Position numbers and translations under genes: made by a program. The notes beneath the pieces are model-generated. The model saw nothing but the letters and a program-made list of their open reading frames with translations, ran no database searches and had not been told where the DNA came from. This document shows positions 1 to 13,099 of a stretch of 64,000 bases of DNA, one piece after another. The stretch lies in assembly GCA_029449235.1 (NCBI GenBank), contig JANATG010000023.1, positions 83,611-147,610 on the forward strand. The letters run 5' to 3'. Source of the DNA: Linnemannia schmuckeri (taxonomy: Eukaryota; Mortierellomycota; Mortierellomycetes; Mortierellales; Mortierellaceae). Each line of letters opens with the position of its first letter. Positions within the stretch are counted from its first letter, which is position 1.

Positions 1-70
1 ATGCATCGACACATGGCATGTTTACTTGTTTTATGTATGAAATACAATTTACGACGTCGACGACCACTGA

Positions 71-3000
71 CTACGCTGATGAAGACGTTGAAGGCCCAAG
101 AAGGCTGGGCATGTGCTTCATCTGTCCAGGAAAGAGCTCCCTCAGCACTTGATGGAACCCATCCCGGACACCGCTACCCCCTGCACCACCATTACCATCG
201 CCAACAACAACAGGAGTAGGCCCACCAAAAGTCGATCGATCAGCATCTCGGAGAATACGAATAGTCTTCAACAGGTTAATCTTGGCTGGCGTCGACAACC
301 GCGGCTCGTCCTCCAGAGAAGCATTCATCAACTGAATCCCCGCAGCAGTGACCAGCGAGAATTGGTGGCGCATTAGAAGGCAAGGCTGAACAGTCGCGTC
401 GGTCAAATTGATGAGAGACTCTGCGAGAGACGTCATTGCATTGGCAGATTGAGCACATGCAAGACTGGCACGGGAGGGGATACAGGGCGGGTGGCGGAGG
501 TTTGTCCGGAGGAAGGGGCGGTAGAGGAGGATCCGGATTGTGTGGAACGAGATTCCGAGTAAGGTCGATTGAACGATATCTCGTCTTTCCTGCTGATGTT
601 GCTTGTTACTTCCGCTGATGCTACCGCCGTTGGAAAGAGTGGTAACAGGAATAGTGGTATTATACTTCTGGCTCGAAGGTCTGCTGCTCGACTTGGGTGG
701 AGAAACGATTCCAGAAAGCGGGAACGTCTGCCAATCCGCAAGATCCCGATGCCACTCATCCAAAGCCCCGGATAGCTTATCGAACTTAGCAGGGTTGACA
801 AACAACTCATCCGACCAAGTAGACAGAAACGCCAAAATGTCGTCCAGAAGAAGAGCCTGTCGACATTGCTGGTCGAAGAACGATTTAGCTCGGTACTGCG
901 CTGGAGGTAGACCCACAGACTGAGGCGATGGTACTCCAGAACCCATGGGGAGCGTCCCCGGGTCCATCGTTCCTGTTGTTGGTATAGTGCTGGAGTCGTC
1001 TCCTGGTCTTGATATCGAGATGATCTTGGGGGCCAGTCCCAGATGGGTCTTGTCGAACACATGCACGGGGATGTTCTATATTTAAGTTTGGTGGCAAAAT
1101 TCAGCTCTTTAGTGTCATCCTCGTTTCAGTACCAAACACAGGAAAGACGCAATAATAAACAAGCAAACAACAAGAAAGAAAACTTACGACAGGGCGGTTG
1201 TAGGCGGCAGACATCCATCGGTCGACAATAAAGCACTGCCACCAACAGAGTCTCTGCTCTTCATCCTTGGCCTTGTTCTCCCGCTGCTTCTCCTGCGCCG
1301 CCTTCTCCTCCTCCGAACCCTTCACAAACTCATGAATTCCTGGCTGGCCATCCGCTCCATTGCGAGAGTTCTGTAGCAAATGCGCACGATCCCATCCAAG
1401 AACCAAAGCCATGGTAATAGCAGTGCCACCATACATGTACGCCTGGGTGTGACTACCAGCCATGACAGCATACTCTCGCAGCAAGAGCAACGACTGGATC
1501 ACCGTTAGCGAGGGCTCCTCATACTCAAACTTCAACAACTCGGTCGCCCAATAAAAGTACTGCTCGCCTCGATCCCTGAAATTCTCGCCGTCTAGGTCTC
1601 GATGTCCATGCTCGTCTGTCTCCATGAGTTCCTGTAACTTTCCCTCCTGGAGCTTCTCTTGACATCGGTGTTCGACCACCTCGCGGTCGTGGCTGTACAA
1701 ATACAAACTTTTCTGGACACGTCGATGTTTCTCTTCGATGGTACTCTTCATGGGCGACCGGTCGTTTAGGTGACGGGAGACCAAGGCCATCATCGACAGT
1801 AGCAAGAGTGGACTGTTCCTGTAGTTGGATTTCACTGGCGCTGGACTCGACAATGGCTCAGTCACAGCGGCAGGAGCAGCGGCAGTAACGTGTGCACACG
1901 TATCCATATTATGTTCTACCACTCCACTTTCTGCCCCACATTTCCCTGAACACGGTTTCCCATTAAACTGGTTATGGATTTCGTACGCCTCGGGGAAGGG
2001 TCCATACTCTGCCCAGAACCGGATAAGGAACTGGTTCTTGTGGAGGATCATGAACTGTGGGTGGATGAGGGTAAAATACTGCTGGACCAAATTGTGAAGC
2101 ATCCCTGACCGCAACATCCTCTGAAGGCCCTCGATGGGTCCAAAGTCCTTCTCTCCCAGCGGGCTCAGTCGTGCTGGCTTGTTGGGATATGGATTATAGG
2201 ATCCAGTGTTTGTAGTAAAGTCAGCAGAATCAATGTCCATCCTGTGTGGATTCATGCGATTGTTCTGAAAGGAGGGAGTTGTTGTTGTTAGTGCTGCCGG
2301 GATAGATTCGCTGACAGCCTTAATCTTGGCGATATAGTCCTCGTAGAGCTGGCTTGCTCGCTGGATGTTTTCCATCTCGAGAGCATTCTTGCGTGCGCGG
2401 ATACTGGCGGTCGACAGTGAGTATAGAGTATCGCCGGGAGTCTGGGATGACCTCTGCTGTTGTTGTTGAGTCTGTTGTGGCTGTTGGTGCTGTGGGATGG
2501 CGTGGTGGTTTTTCGTGAAGTTATGGCGCTTGCTTGAAAAGCCTGCATCAAAAGAAGCCGGTTGCAACAGACGAGGTGCAGAGTGGCTCTGGGCCGGGAG
2601 GATGGGCCGAACTGGTCTTGGCTTTGAGGAGGAGGATGAGCCGTCGAGGTCTATAAACGAGTTTCATATGTTTTCAAGTGACAGGCAGAAAACAGAGGGT
2701 AAAACGACATTAAGGGAAAGGGTGGAGAAGAGGGTTAGAAGAGGAAGAAGGAGAAAGGGGAAGGAGAGCAAGAAAGAGTAAAGCGGAAGGGAGAACAGAA
2801 AAAGAGAAAAGGCAATGGGCTGAAAATCCGGTTTAAGTAAACCGCAAACCGGTATGGCCGCCACTACCCAATCAAAACGTAGTCGATGCAAAGTACATCA
2901 GACATACAACACAACAAACAAGGCACTTGGCATTAAAAAAAAAAAAAAAAAAAAAGGCAGGCAAAGCAATGCGCATCGTCATTACCGCGGTCAGAGAGCG

Positions 3001-4507
3001 TTGTTGCTGTTATTTTTGTTGTTGTTGATCTTGACGGAGAGGAGGGTGAAGTCGTTTGTGTGGATGAGGACGAGGATGGGGATTGTGAATTTGAGTTTGC
3101 CAAGAAGGAAGAGGAGGAGGTGGATAGGAGGGAGGCAGCAGAAGTCAGGGGTGTGATAGACGAATTCATTGACAGTGACGATATCGAGGGCAATGTCACT
3201 TTGTTATTCTGGCGTGGATAATCCTGTTCTTTCTCCTGTTGTGCATTTTGCTGTAGTTGTTGTCGGGGAAACTCTTGGAAGGGCGGAATTGAGATCACCG
3301 TTGCATGGTCAGAGGTCTGTGGTGGAGACACCCTCATATGTTGAGGAGAAAAAGGAGGGCCGTGGAAGGACGACGATAATGACCCTTCTTGGCTGTTGCT
3401 CCTGTGGCTGCCCTCATTCGACGACGATGACGATCCTGAGCCTGAGCCCGATGCGGAGCCAGAATCAGATCCAGAGCGAGAACGAGAGCTATGTGTGCCT
3501 GAGTGGAACGTTTGACGGTCATCAGTAGTATTTCGTCCCTTATCCTGTCCTTGTTGCTGCTGCTGTTGCTGGTGATGGTTATGGCGATGGTGGTGATTGA
3601 AGAATTGCTGTTGTTGTTGCCGTTGGTGTCCCAAAGGCGAGGTGTTGCCGTTGCTTTCATACGATTGCATGTTGTTATTATCATCCTCGTAATGACATCG
3701 TACTCGATTCAATTGGCAAGTACGGCACGGGGACCCTCCATCGCAGGGGGACCTCGCCATAGAGCATGTTTTACATGGTGGTTGTGTTAATTGCGGCGGC
3801 TGTCCATGGATTTTAGGTCGAGGGAGTCTATTTCCCTGCTCTGACGTTGGGGATGAAGAGCCATTGTTAAAGGAACCATTGGCCGCAGAAGAGGCAGAAG
3901 ATGAAGAGGAAGCTGTTGCTTCGGCGGTGTAATTTCTGCTGGGGTTGAAGCGGACTGAATGGTTGTTAAACTCTGACGAGGTGGATATACCTCGACGATG
4001 GGATCGAGTAGGACCTCCTTCTTGGGTCAAAGAGTCGCTTTGTGCTCGATGATTCGATTTGAGCAAAGGCTGTGAGGAGGAAGAAGAGGACGATCCCTGG
4101 TTGTGCGAATCGGCGATCATGGGTCTACTATACATATTTTGTCCGTTATTTTGCTGCTGCTGCTGGTGTGGTTGTTGTTGCCGCTGCTGCTCTTGATGGT
4201 ACGATCCCCTCTGCTGGTGCTGCTGTTGTTGTTGGTAGTGTCGCTTCTCTTGGTGCTCTTGATATTGTTGCTGCTGTTGTTGTTGTTGTTGCGATTGGTA
4301 TTGGTAATGCTTGTGATGGCCATAGTCCGGACTGCCACTGCCCTGCTGAGCAAGGAAGGAGTGATCAGCCCGGATATGAGATGAATAGCTTCCAGATATA
4401 AGTTGCTGCTGTGGTTGTCTGAATGATTCAGATGAGGTTGGCTCTGTGGAGTGTGAGGAGGTAAAAGTGGTAGAAGAGGAGAAATGTTCTCTCATGAGGT
4501 TGTGCAT
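71..4507 (-). CDS. Zn2Cys6 fungal-specific transcription factor
   Basis: Three exons on the minus strand: 4507-2986, 2650-1188 and 1075-71, giving 1329 aa. Donors are GTAATG and GTAAGT, and both acceptors end in TATAG. The N-terminal third is low complexity (polyQ around residues 73-120, Ser-rich 139-145 and 199-208). A binuclear zinc cluster sits at residues 245-271 with spacing C-x2-C-x6-C-x5-C-x2-C-x6-C (Cys 245, 248, 255, 261, 264, 271). The usual basic residues between the second and third Cys are mostly missing (SMARSP). From about residue 690 to 1000 there is a fungal_trans-type regulatory domain, including a CWW..FIVDRW..A..RPV segment that runs across the exon 2/3 junction and supports that splice. 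It probably acts in the nucleus as a DNA-binding regulator; its targets are unknown. It is divergent from the transporter at 5730, which could be a target, but that is only a guess from position. Confidence 0.85.
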
Positions 4508-5729
4508 TGTATGATGCTTTTTTTTTTTTTCTTTTTTGTAGTTGTGATGGTTTGATTTGTTGAATGTGAATAGAACGAGGGCGAATGAAAAAGAGAAGTG
4601 GAAGAAGAAAGACGGAAGAAGTAAGTCCGAACTGACCTCTTGGTTGATTGAGATCAGGATGAACCCGGGAGTGGGAGAAAGGATAGAAGAAAGCGCAAGG
4701 AAGAGGACACAGGAGTGGAGTAGGGTTTTAGTAGTGCTGCAAGTAGACTATAACAGACTAGTGTTTTCTAGCGAGTTGTTTCGATGCGAGGGAGTGAACA
4801 GGAAAGGTGATAAACTAGCGTGGACAATTGGTAGAAACTAGCTGTAGCTAGAAGTTGAGGAGGGTTAGTGCAAGGGCCGCTGAGAGTAAGATAGGAAAGC
4901 AGAGGAAAGGAGGGGAAAGGATCAAGAACAAGAGTGCTCAACTAGAGGCGAAGAACAAGAGGAACGGAGGGAAAGTGTGGCAGGAGAGGGCTGCAGCAAA
5001 GCTGATTAATAACAAGGAAAAGGATCGGACCTCACCAACTCTTTGTTTGTCACTCTTGCTTTGCCCCTTTTAAGCACACCACAAACAGCTATCTTGTTGC
5101 CTTTTGTTGAATAAACAGGTCCGGCGCATAACTCCTTCTTGCTCCTGTACAGGTTTTGGCATCGCTGCCTTGCTGTACCAAACCCAAATAAAGAAACCAG
5201 CTCGCTTTTTTAGTCTCCAACTAGTCGCCAGGTACCCGTCAGGTTCACACTCACGTATGCATCGTACGAAGTCGAGAAGTCGAGACAGAAGAGGGAAGGG
5301 ACGACTACAGTACAGTCGCTCTTATGCGTCATTCTCGATTCACCTTACTCGATAATGGAGAAGGGTAAATGAATTCTACTTTTTTTTTGTCCACTTGGAC
5401 AGCTGGACAATTGGGCAAACAAGGTCGCTTGGCAAGGATGTCACGGCACGACGCCTCAGTCCGATGGCTTATGTCCTGTCAGCTGGGTGTTTGACCTCTT
5501 TTGCCTTCCTCCCCTCTGTTTGGATTTTAATTCTCTTCTCTCATCTCTCTTCGATCATTGACAATCTATCTCTGCATTCCGATACCCCTCCCTCCTCCCC
5601 TGGCACTCTTCGGTACTCTTTCATTCAACAAATTTCATTCAATCGCTTAGTTCCTGCTCTTTCAAGTCTACATAGCTTCCTTCTCCCCTCCCCCTCCTCC
5701 ACTCTTACTTGTTTGATTCTCCTTACTCC
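4508..5729. promoter_or_regulatory. Divergent intergenic region between the transcription factor and transporter
   Basis: No supportable gene. The part beside the transporter (about 5540-5729) is strongly pyrimidine-rich on the plus strand, typical of fungal core promoters and 5' leaders. The 4620-5000 stretch is purine-rich, which is the same feature seen from the other strand for the transcription factor. It probably carries both promoters. Confidence 0.5.
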
Positions 5730-8254
5730 ATGGACCCTCCGAACGAAACCAACCTCACGGCCCACAGTTGGCTGTCTGTGGTGACCTTCTTGGTTGTCAT
5801 TGTCATTGTTATCCGACCCATTCGGATCCCCCTCCCCATCCCTGTCTATGAAAAAGTGACAGACGCCGTTGCGGTTGATACTGATGCCGATGGCGATGTT
5901 ACTGATGGATCAATTCATGAAACGCCACCAACTTCATCTGAGGTTGATCAGTCCAGGATTCATTGCGAGAGCAGTGGTATCAGTAACAACAAACATGTCG
6001 ATGTCAATGCGATGCCTGAGGATGTTAGTCCTCATCTCGGCTCCTTCTCTTCGAAATCGCAGGCTGCTGATGGACAAGACAACACGGACGACTCTTTGCC
6101 TGCCAAGACCTCCAACACCGGCAACACAATCATTACCGATAATTTCAACAATGACACTACCCACGACATCAACAGCAATAAGAAAATTGACAATCTGAAA
6201 GGCGGCTCGCAGAAAAGGAATAAGACTTTTCCTTATGACATCACCCTCAACATCGCAACGGCCCCTGTCCTCGGAGTGCTGTTCTTATTGGCAACTCGCT
6301 CGATTCACGGCCAAAGCGTGCGCGATGGAATCATGGGCGAGCCGTCCAGTGGTGTCGAGCCCTACGCGGTCATGGTCCTGTTCTTCTCTCTGGTTCGTTG
6401 AAAATAACAATGCTATACTTTTTCTTGAAGGCCGCAGATACCCTGTTCCGCTGAAATGTTCGTCTAGAAAAAATGTAGCATTTTTCTAGGCACGACAGAC
6501 AAAAAAAAACTCCGGAACATCCATGTTCTTCAGCGGACTAACCCTTTTTTCATTCCCCCTTCGTTTATTCTTTATATTCATTCACAAAACAAAAAGGCAT
6601 ACATATGCATTAGTCTGGATATGACGGGAGTGTTCCAATACGCAGCGTTCTGGATCTCGCGACGAGGTGGCGGAGGAGGACAACGGATCTTCTTGGCGTT
6701 TTTCTTGTTGTCGTCGATTATGAGCGGTCTTGCCAGCAACGATGTGGTCATCTTGACCATGACCCCCTTTCTGGTGTATTTTTCGCAGGCAGTTGAGTTG
6801 GCCACTCCCATTGCGTTCCTCATGGCCGAGCTGCAGACCGCCAACATCGGTAAGTACTCTTGGCATACTTAGGGGCAATCTTTAAGTCTTCATATCCAGT
6901 TACATGTCCTCTTTTGGTTGTGTTCACCATTCATGTCCATTTACATTAACACGTCCATATGTTTCATTCACCATTCATACCCACTTACACCAATATGTTT
7001 CTCTTTCTACATATGTGTGACATGATAGCATCAATGGCGCTGTACATCGGAAACCTAACAAACGTAGTAGTCTGCCAAGCATACAAGATCTCATTCGTTG
7101 AGTACAGTGCCTGGATGCTCCTCCCCTGCATCGCATCCATCGCCGCCTGCTATCTCATGCTTCGGTTTAATTTCCGTCACGAGAGATATATCCCGAAACT
7201 TATCAAGAGCCCCATGGTCGATCCACGGTCATGTCTGAAGGATCCTGCGGGGGCTGCGTTCGGATTGGCGGTGTTGGGCTGTTCGTTGGTCTGTTTGATT
7301 GGGACCTCGTTTGCGCATGTCTCGGTGTGGATGGTCACGGGGCCGTTTGCGCTGGTCGCGTTTGTGAGAGACGTTTGGTATGATGTTCGACGGTACCGTC
7401 AGGCCCAAGCTGGATTGGATGAGATAGAGGAAGAAAGTGTTACGGAGGCTGCTATGAATGTGGATGTTATTGGGTTGGAGAATCTTGAAATGAACCAAGC
7501 GGAGAGTGGGTTGCCTGAGAATGCTATTCTTGATCAGAGAATTGTCCTTCCTCTCCAGCCCCACTCGCCCATCTTGGCCGTGGACCAATTGGAGGCTGTT
7601 GCTTTAGCTCAAGGCAAGGGTGATGCCACGACTACTGCAAACGAGGTTACTATCCCCTTCCCAGCCGAGAGAGGATCAGTTCGATCCATCATCATCAGCA
7701 CCAAGGCACCAAAGAACACCCTTATCGGTCGCTTCCAAAGACGGTTCCCGCTGATATATGGTATTGGGGTCCGAATGCCCTGGTCCATCCTCCCATTCAC
7801 ACTGAGCATGTTCATTATGGTCGAAGGACTCTCTCACTCAGGCTGGATCGCCATTTTTGCAACCTGGGCAACCCGCCTTGTGCCCAGCTACATTGCCGCC
7901 ACCTACGCGATCGGGTTCGTGTCCGTCCTGCTGTGCAACCTATTCAACAACGTCCCGATGACTATCCTGGTAGCGCGAATCCTCCAGCACCCGAATTTTG
8001 CGAATTCACCGTTGACAATTGACCAACCAGCAGTTGTAAGGGGTTGTGTATTGGCGTTGGTGGTGGGGAGCAACTTGGGGGCGTGTACGACATTGATTAG
8101 TTCTTTGGCGGGGCTGATGTGGGATGCGGTGTTGAGGAGCAAGAACAGTAGTGTGGGCTTCTGGAACTTTTTTAGGTGGAATATGGGGGTGATGCCTGTT
8201 GTTATTTTTGTCGCCCTTTCTGTTGTTGTAGTTGAATTGACTGTCATCTACTGA
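5730..8254 (+). CDS. ArsB/CitM-type ion-transporter superfamily membrane protein
   Basis: Exons 5730-6392, 6597-6849 and 7029-8254 encode 713 aa. The first donor (GTTCGT) is weak. The acceptor ending AAAAAG at 6596 restores a continuous LFFSLAYICISLD segment that the family would be expected to carry. The second intron has a GTAAGT donor. The protein starts with one hydrophobic segment, has an acidic/Thr-rich cytosolic loop (about residues 45-170), then many membrane segments. SND-VVILTMTPF near the end of exon 2 and NLFNNVPMTILVA in the C-terminal third look like the paired half-repeats (N-D / N-N-P motifs) of ArsB, NhaD and citrate/SLC13-like permeases. A long hydrophilic loop (about residues 420-550) separates the halves. 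Substrate cannot be assigned; arsenite, organic anion or another ion are all possible. Probably plasma or vacuolar membrane. Confidence 0.8.
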
Positions 8255-8739
8255 AGATGGTCTTGTTTCGATAGAACCGTAGTAGAGTAACTTCTAATAC
8301 CTAACAAGAGACGCGTTATACCCTTCGTACGCGACTAATGATGGAAGATGTGCGTGGTTCATTTGAATGGACAGCAAACCCAGTGTGGCTTTGGGACTGC
8401 TTCATAAGACATCGATTTGCACATCCAAGTGGATGTAAAGTGAAAAGTTGATGTGGATGCGAATGCGATCGTGAATTCTTCCCCCCTCAGTGCCAGCCAA
8501 CCTCTCGTACACTCACATTGGCCACACTTATTTTTTTTCCCTTCTCTTTGTTCCCCTCTCAAACAAACATTCATCTTTTTTTCTTTTTTCTTTTTTTTTT
8601 TCTTTTCTTTCGCACACATACATACTACACTCTCAACCTACTTTCTTGTTCACTTTCACTCACTCTTTCAGGAGGCAGGAATACATACTCGACACAAACA
8701 AACATACTACAAACAGTTACAAAGCAGGACTAATAAGCC
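8255..8739. promoter_or_regulatory. Intergenic region and PP2A-B promoter
   Basis: No gene seen. It holds the transporter 3' end followed by a T/C-rich stretch (8525-8670), consistent with the leader of the gene starting at 8740. Confidence 0.4.
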
Positions 8740-11700
8740 ATGGCATCAGAAACAGAACACAACTGGAAGTTTGCACAGTGCTTCGGAGACAAGGGCGAGG
8801 TCGAGGACATCACCGAAGGTGAGTTGGTCTAACTACGAATCTCGCGTCCGTCTTTTGCTCTTCTCTTTCCACTGTGACCCACTCCACAAGGAACAAAAGA
8901 AAAAAGAAAAAAGGACAGAAAAAAAGGGCTAGAGGATAACACAAGTACGTCCACCAAACACCACCACCCACCGCTACCAGCATAACAAAAAATGAATGGG
9001 ATTCACATGCTTACAAAACGAGCCAAACAATAAGATCCAACCAAAGGCGCCTTTCCTTCTCTTGAGTCTCATCTGTTTTCACAACGGTGATCAAATCAAC
9101 TTCGACAGAGACTGGCGTGTATGGCTACAATATACTACAGGACTACTCTTTTACCAGCTGCGACTTGCGTATGCCATACCATACCATAAACTACCTATCG
9201 CCACCACTCTTTCAGACATACCGAACTGGAGAATTTACAATTCTACTTTTCCTCCTTTTTTGTTTACTTAAGTCTCTGGGAGGACGAGAAGAAAAGAAAA
9301 AAAAGAAGTGATTCGGGATGAGGACAACAACAAGGACGAGGAGAGAAGAACGAAGGAAGGAAACCCCGGTCGTGTCGTGTCGTGTCGGGAATATTTTTTC
9401 TCTCTCTTTATGTTCAAAGCATAAAGCTTGGGCCTTTTTTCCACCCTCCGCCCTTTTTGCGTTTTTTTTCTTGGTCTTTCGATCTTGGTTGCAAAACCAG
9501 GTGTGAATGTCAGCAAAGAAAAACCACAACAAAGGAAAACAGCGAGCAGTACAATGAAAAGACAAACAAGTCCTTTATTTGTTTGTATGTTGTTGAGGTT
9601 GTTGTTTACGGATGGTTTTTTTCTTTCACTTTTATGCACTTTTTTTCAACATTCCGTTCCCTGCCTTACCCAACAGAGAGAAAAAAAAAAAAGAGAGAAC
9701 ACTGCGGGTGTATGAGCCTAACTAATGCGAGCAAGCAGGCAGGGGTGGTTGTGTGGATGAGAAATCGAGATTCACTTTTTTTTGTTCTGTGCCAACAATG
9801 GGGCGTGGAGGTGTAAGTTTGTTGCCTGGAACCGTGAATGGTAAAAGACGTCATACCTCTTCTTTTTTGGGCCTGCTGGTTGGACACAAGGTTGCAAACA
9901 AGACAACAAGCAGGGATAACGATTTGACGACGATACACTCGCCTCGACTATGCAAACAGGCTTGGATATTCCCTTATGATAGCAAACTACAGCCAAAAAG
10001 CGCTCTTGTTGCTGTTCTGCTATTTTGACATTGGATTACGGTCAATCAGACAGGTCAGAAGAGCGTGGGAGGGTCGTTGTTTTATTCTTGTTAGCATCCC
10101 CTGGACATATGAAAATAGCAAGCATTGGACAGACACTACATGCATGGGCGCCAGGATATGAGGACATCAGTTGAGCCGACAACATGGATAATAACTGGGA
10201 GCCCAGACCGGAGACGGGCGATCGATGCCGTACCCGGAGGGAGAAAGAAGGTGCTCTTACAATCGCATGTTCTCATAGTCAAGTGAGGATTGGAGGTCCC
10301 AGTAAATGATTCGTGTTTGTCTCGGAAATCGCAACCCAAACCACCCCTTCCTTTGCGTCTTTCTTCCCGCTCGCCACCTCCTTTTACAGCGCTACATTGC
10401 TGTTATGCAGGGGTAGCATTTTTTTTTATCTTTTTTGCTGCTGTTGCTATTGTCACAGTAGGAAAAGAACATTCCCGAGGAGGGTGAGGAGAGGGACAAC
10501 GGAACAATGGAAGGAAAGGCGGACAAGAAGAGGAGAAAGCAAAAGTAATGCACCTTACTCTTCCCCAATTGCTCAGTTCTCAATGTAATTTTGTACTGAC
10601 ATCTATGCTCTTGTTTGTTAATATACTCTCATAATAGCCGACATCATCTCGACAGTTGAGTTCGACCATACTGGAGACTACCTGGCAACTGGAGACAAGG
10701 GTGGACGTGTCGTGCTGTTTGAGCGCAACGAAGGAGTACGTTTCGTTGTTTTGTCTGTTTATGTCGTCTGCCAATTGTCCTGGCATGTCACGATGGATCG
10801 AAATCCCCGATGCTGAACTATACCATGACCTCTCTCTCACGTTTAGAAAAAGGGCTGCGAGTACAGATTCCACACCGAGTTCCAATCACACGAGCCAGAA
10901 TTCGACTATCTCAAGAGTTTAGAGATTGAGGAGAAAATTAACAAGATCAAGTGGTGCAAGCGCCAGAACTCGGCCCACTTCTTGCTCTCGACTAACGGTA
11001 CTGTCTACTGATAGCAACCATCTGCTGTTCAATTTTTGACACGAAAAATGGAGTGGAAAACTCATACAAACGATCCTTTTTGTTCACTTGTATACATAAT
11101 AGACAAGACGGTGAAGCTGTGGAAGGTTTTTGAAAAGTCGATCAAGGTTGTGGCAGAGAACAACCACGGAGATGGTCAGCACGTCCCAGTCGCAGGAGCT
11201 CCTCTCAGACTGCCCAAGCTTACACATCACGACACTATTGTTGCGGCAGTACCCAGGAAGGTTTATGCCAACGCCCACGCCTACCACATTAACTCGATCT
11301 CTATCAACTCGGACGGAGAGACCTACATCTCTGCCGACGACTTGCGCATCAACCTCTGGAACCTTAACATCAGCGACCAGAGCTTCAGTAAGTTGTTGGC
11401 GCCCTTTAAGATCTTTACGAAGCTATGCTTCTTTCGCATCAGATCTTCCATTTACTTACGCGCCTTCTGTTCTTCGCTTTGTTTAGACATTGTGGACATC
11501 AAGCCTGTAAATATGGAGGAGTTAACCGAGGTCATCACTGCCGCCGAATTCCACCCCGTCCACTGCAACCTCTTTATGTACAGTAGCAGCAAAGGAACCA
11601 TCAAACTCAGCGACATGCGTGAATCCGCCCTTTGCGACCAACACGCCAAGCGTATGTAATTTCATAACGGATTCAAACACAGTATTAGGGACGCGGTTCA

Positions 11701-12731
11701 AAGGCTGTGACTTCTAACTAACAACAACTCTTATTGCTCTGGTCAAAATGAAATAGTGTTTGAGGAGGAGGAGGACCCAAGCAACAAGTCGTTCTTCTCG
11801 GAGATTATCTCGTCGATCTCGGATGTCAAGTTCAGCAAAGACGGACGATACATTCTTTCGCGCGACTACTTGACATTGAAGGTGTGGGATATCAACATGG
11901 AGAGCCGACCTGTGCAGACCATCAACATTCACGACCACTTGCGCAACAAGCTGTGCGATCTCTACGAGAACGACTGCATCTTTGACAAGTTTGAGTGCAC
12001 ATTCTCTGGTGACGGAAAGTAAGTCCTCTTCTCTTTCTCCTCATGTTTGCTTTTTTCTCGCCCATCTTTTTCTACTTTTTTTGAACATTTGTTATTGGTG
12101 TTTTGTGCTCTCACGCTAGCCATGCGTGCTCTTGATATTTCATCTATGCACCTACTAATATCGTCTGCTCTCTCTCAATGCCTAATAATAATAGCAATGT
12201 GTTGACTGGATCGTACAACAACAACTTTTACATTTACGATCGCAATGGCAAGAACGACGTGACTCTTCAGGCAGACAAGAGCGCGTTCAAGGCCAAGCGA
12301 GTAGGATCGGCTAAGAACAAAATGATGGCACGGACCAAGAACGGCAAGAAGGACGATATCAATGTCGAGTCGATTGATTTCACCAAGAAGATCTTGCACG
12401 CGTCTTGGCATCCCAATGAGAACTCGATCGCCATTGCTGCCACCAACAACCTCTTCATCTTCACGTAAGTTTTCTCTGGATTGCTAGTTGGTGTTATGCT
12501 TCTAAGAGTAAGACTTTTATTGTAGTTACTAACGCGTTTTCCCTTTGTCTCTTTCATTTGCATCCTCATTGACTTGGACGATGGATATTTCATGGCACCT
12601 AGCGAGTAAGTGTTGAAACAATGGACGAGTACAATTGGGATACTCAAGTAAACGACTAAATGGGTGGGTGTGCGTTGTGTTCTTGACTAACCTCTGATAC
12701 TTCTCACTTAAAAACAACTCATAGGCTGTAA
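8740..12731 (+). CDS. CDC55: Protein phosphatase 2A regulatory subunit B (PR55/Cdc55 family)
   Basis: Nine exons are proposed: 8740-8818, 10638-10735, 10847-10997, 11103-11387, 11487-11651, 11757-12018, 12195-12464, 12603-12605 and 12725-12731, encoding 439 aa. The protein is a seven-bladed WD40 propeller. Recognisable family segments include WKFAQCFGDKGEVEDITEAD, FDHTGDYLATGDKGGRVVLF, FHTEFQSHEPEFDYLKSLEI, ISADDLRINLWNL and HPNENSIAIAATNNLFIF. It targets the PP2A A/C core to substrates in mitosis and stress signalling. Every junction keeps frame and family sequence, and the length is usual for the family. The extreme C-terminus is uncertain. A 3-nt micro-exon gives ...FTEL-stop, whereas treating 12603 onward as the last exon gives ...FTE-stop, and an acceptor at 12524 gives ...FTY-stop. 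The first intron (1819 nt) is unusually long for a fungus. Confidence 0.95.
8819..10637 (+). other. Long first intron of the PP2A-B gene
   Basis: The intron is 1819 nt, with donor GTGAGT and acceptor ATAATAG, in phase 1. All short ORFs inside it are low complexity and run into homopolymer stretches, so none is supportable as a gene. I see no tRNA or clear snoRNA boxes. It may hold regulatory sequence or an alternative promoter, but nothing specific is visible. Confidence 0.7.
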
Positions 12732-13099
12732 GGTGGCTGCCTTTAGTCATAGTTTCTCACTTTTAAGGATAAAACCATTAACAACAACAAAGCAACAAAG
12801 AACAAAAAAAGGATTCAATGAAGACCATTGTAATTGCCAGATTGTTCGACTGTGTGATGTTACTTCGTGTGTCTGTGTCGTGTGCTTGTTTACGTGTGTT
12901 GGCCCCTTTAGCCACGTCCAGTGAGCCAAACTGAGCCTCTTTTAATCGATTGAAGTTTGACGCCACCGATTTGTACAAAGGCAAAAGTGTGAAAAAAGGA
13001 TGTGCGGAATTCCTGAGGGTGTCTCTTTTGTTTCCTTTCCTCCGTTCATTCCTTACGCTACTTCCTTTTTTCATCAGATTGTATGCTTAATTCCTCCTC
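12732..13099. other. Short intergenic region between PP2A-B and MCM9
   Basis: No gene seen. It contains the 3' end of the PP2A-B transcript and the TC-rich leader just before the MCM9 start at 13100. Confidence 0.4.

Noticed and set aside
2854..4507. Several plus-strand ORFs opposite the transcription factor exon 1
   Set aside because: They are antisense shadows of CAG/CAA (polyQ) and Ser repeats, rich in Val/Leu, with no domain.
9212..9816. Overlapping ORFs inside the PP2A-B first intron
   Set aside because: Low complexity, created by poly-A/T runs, no start context or family; the flanking exons require this stretch to be intron.
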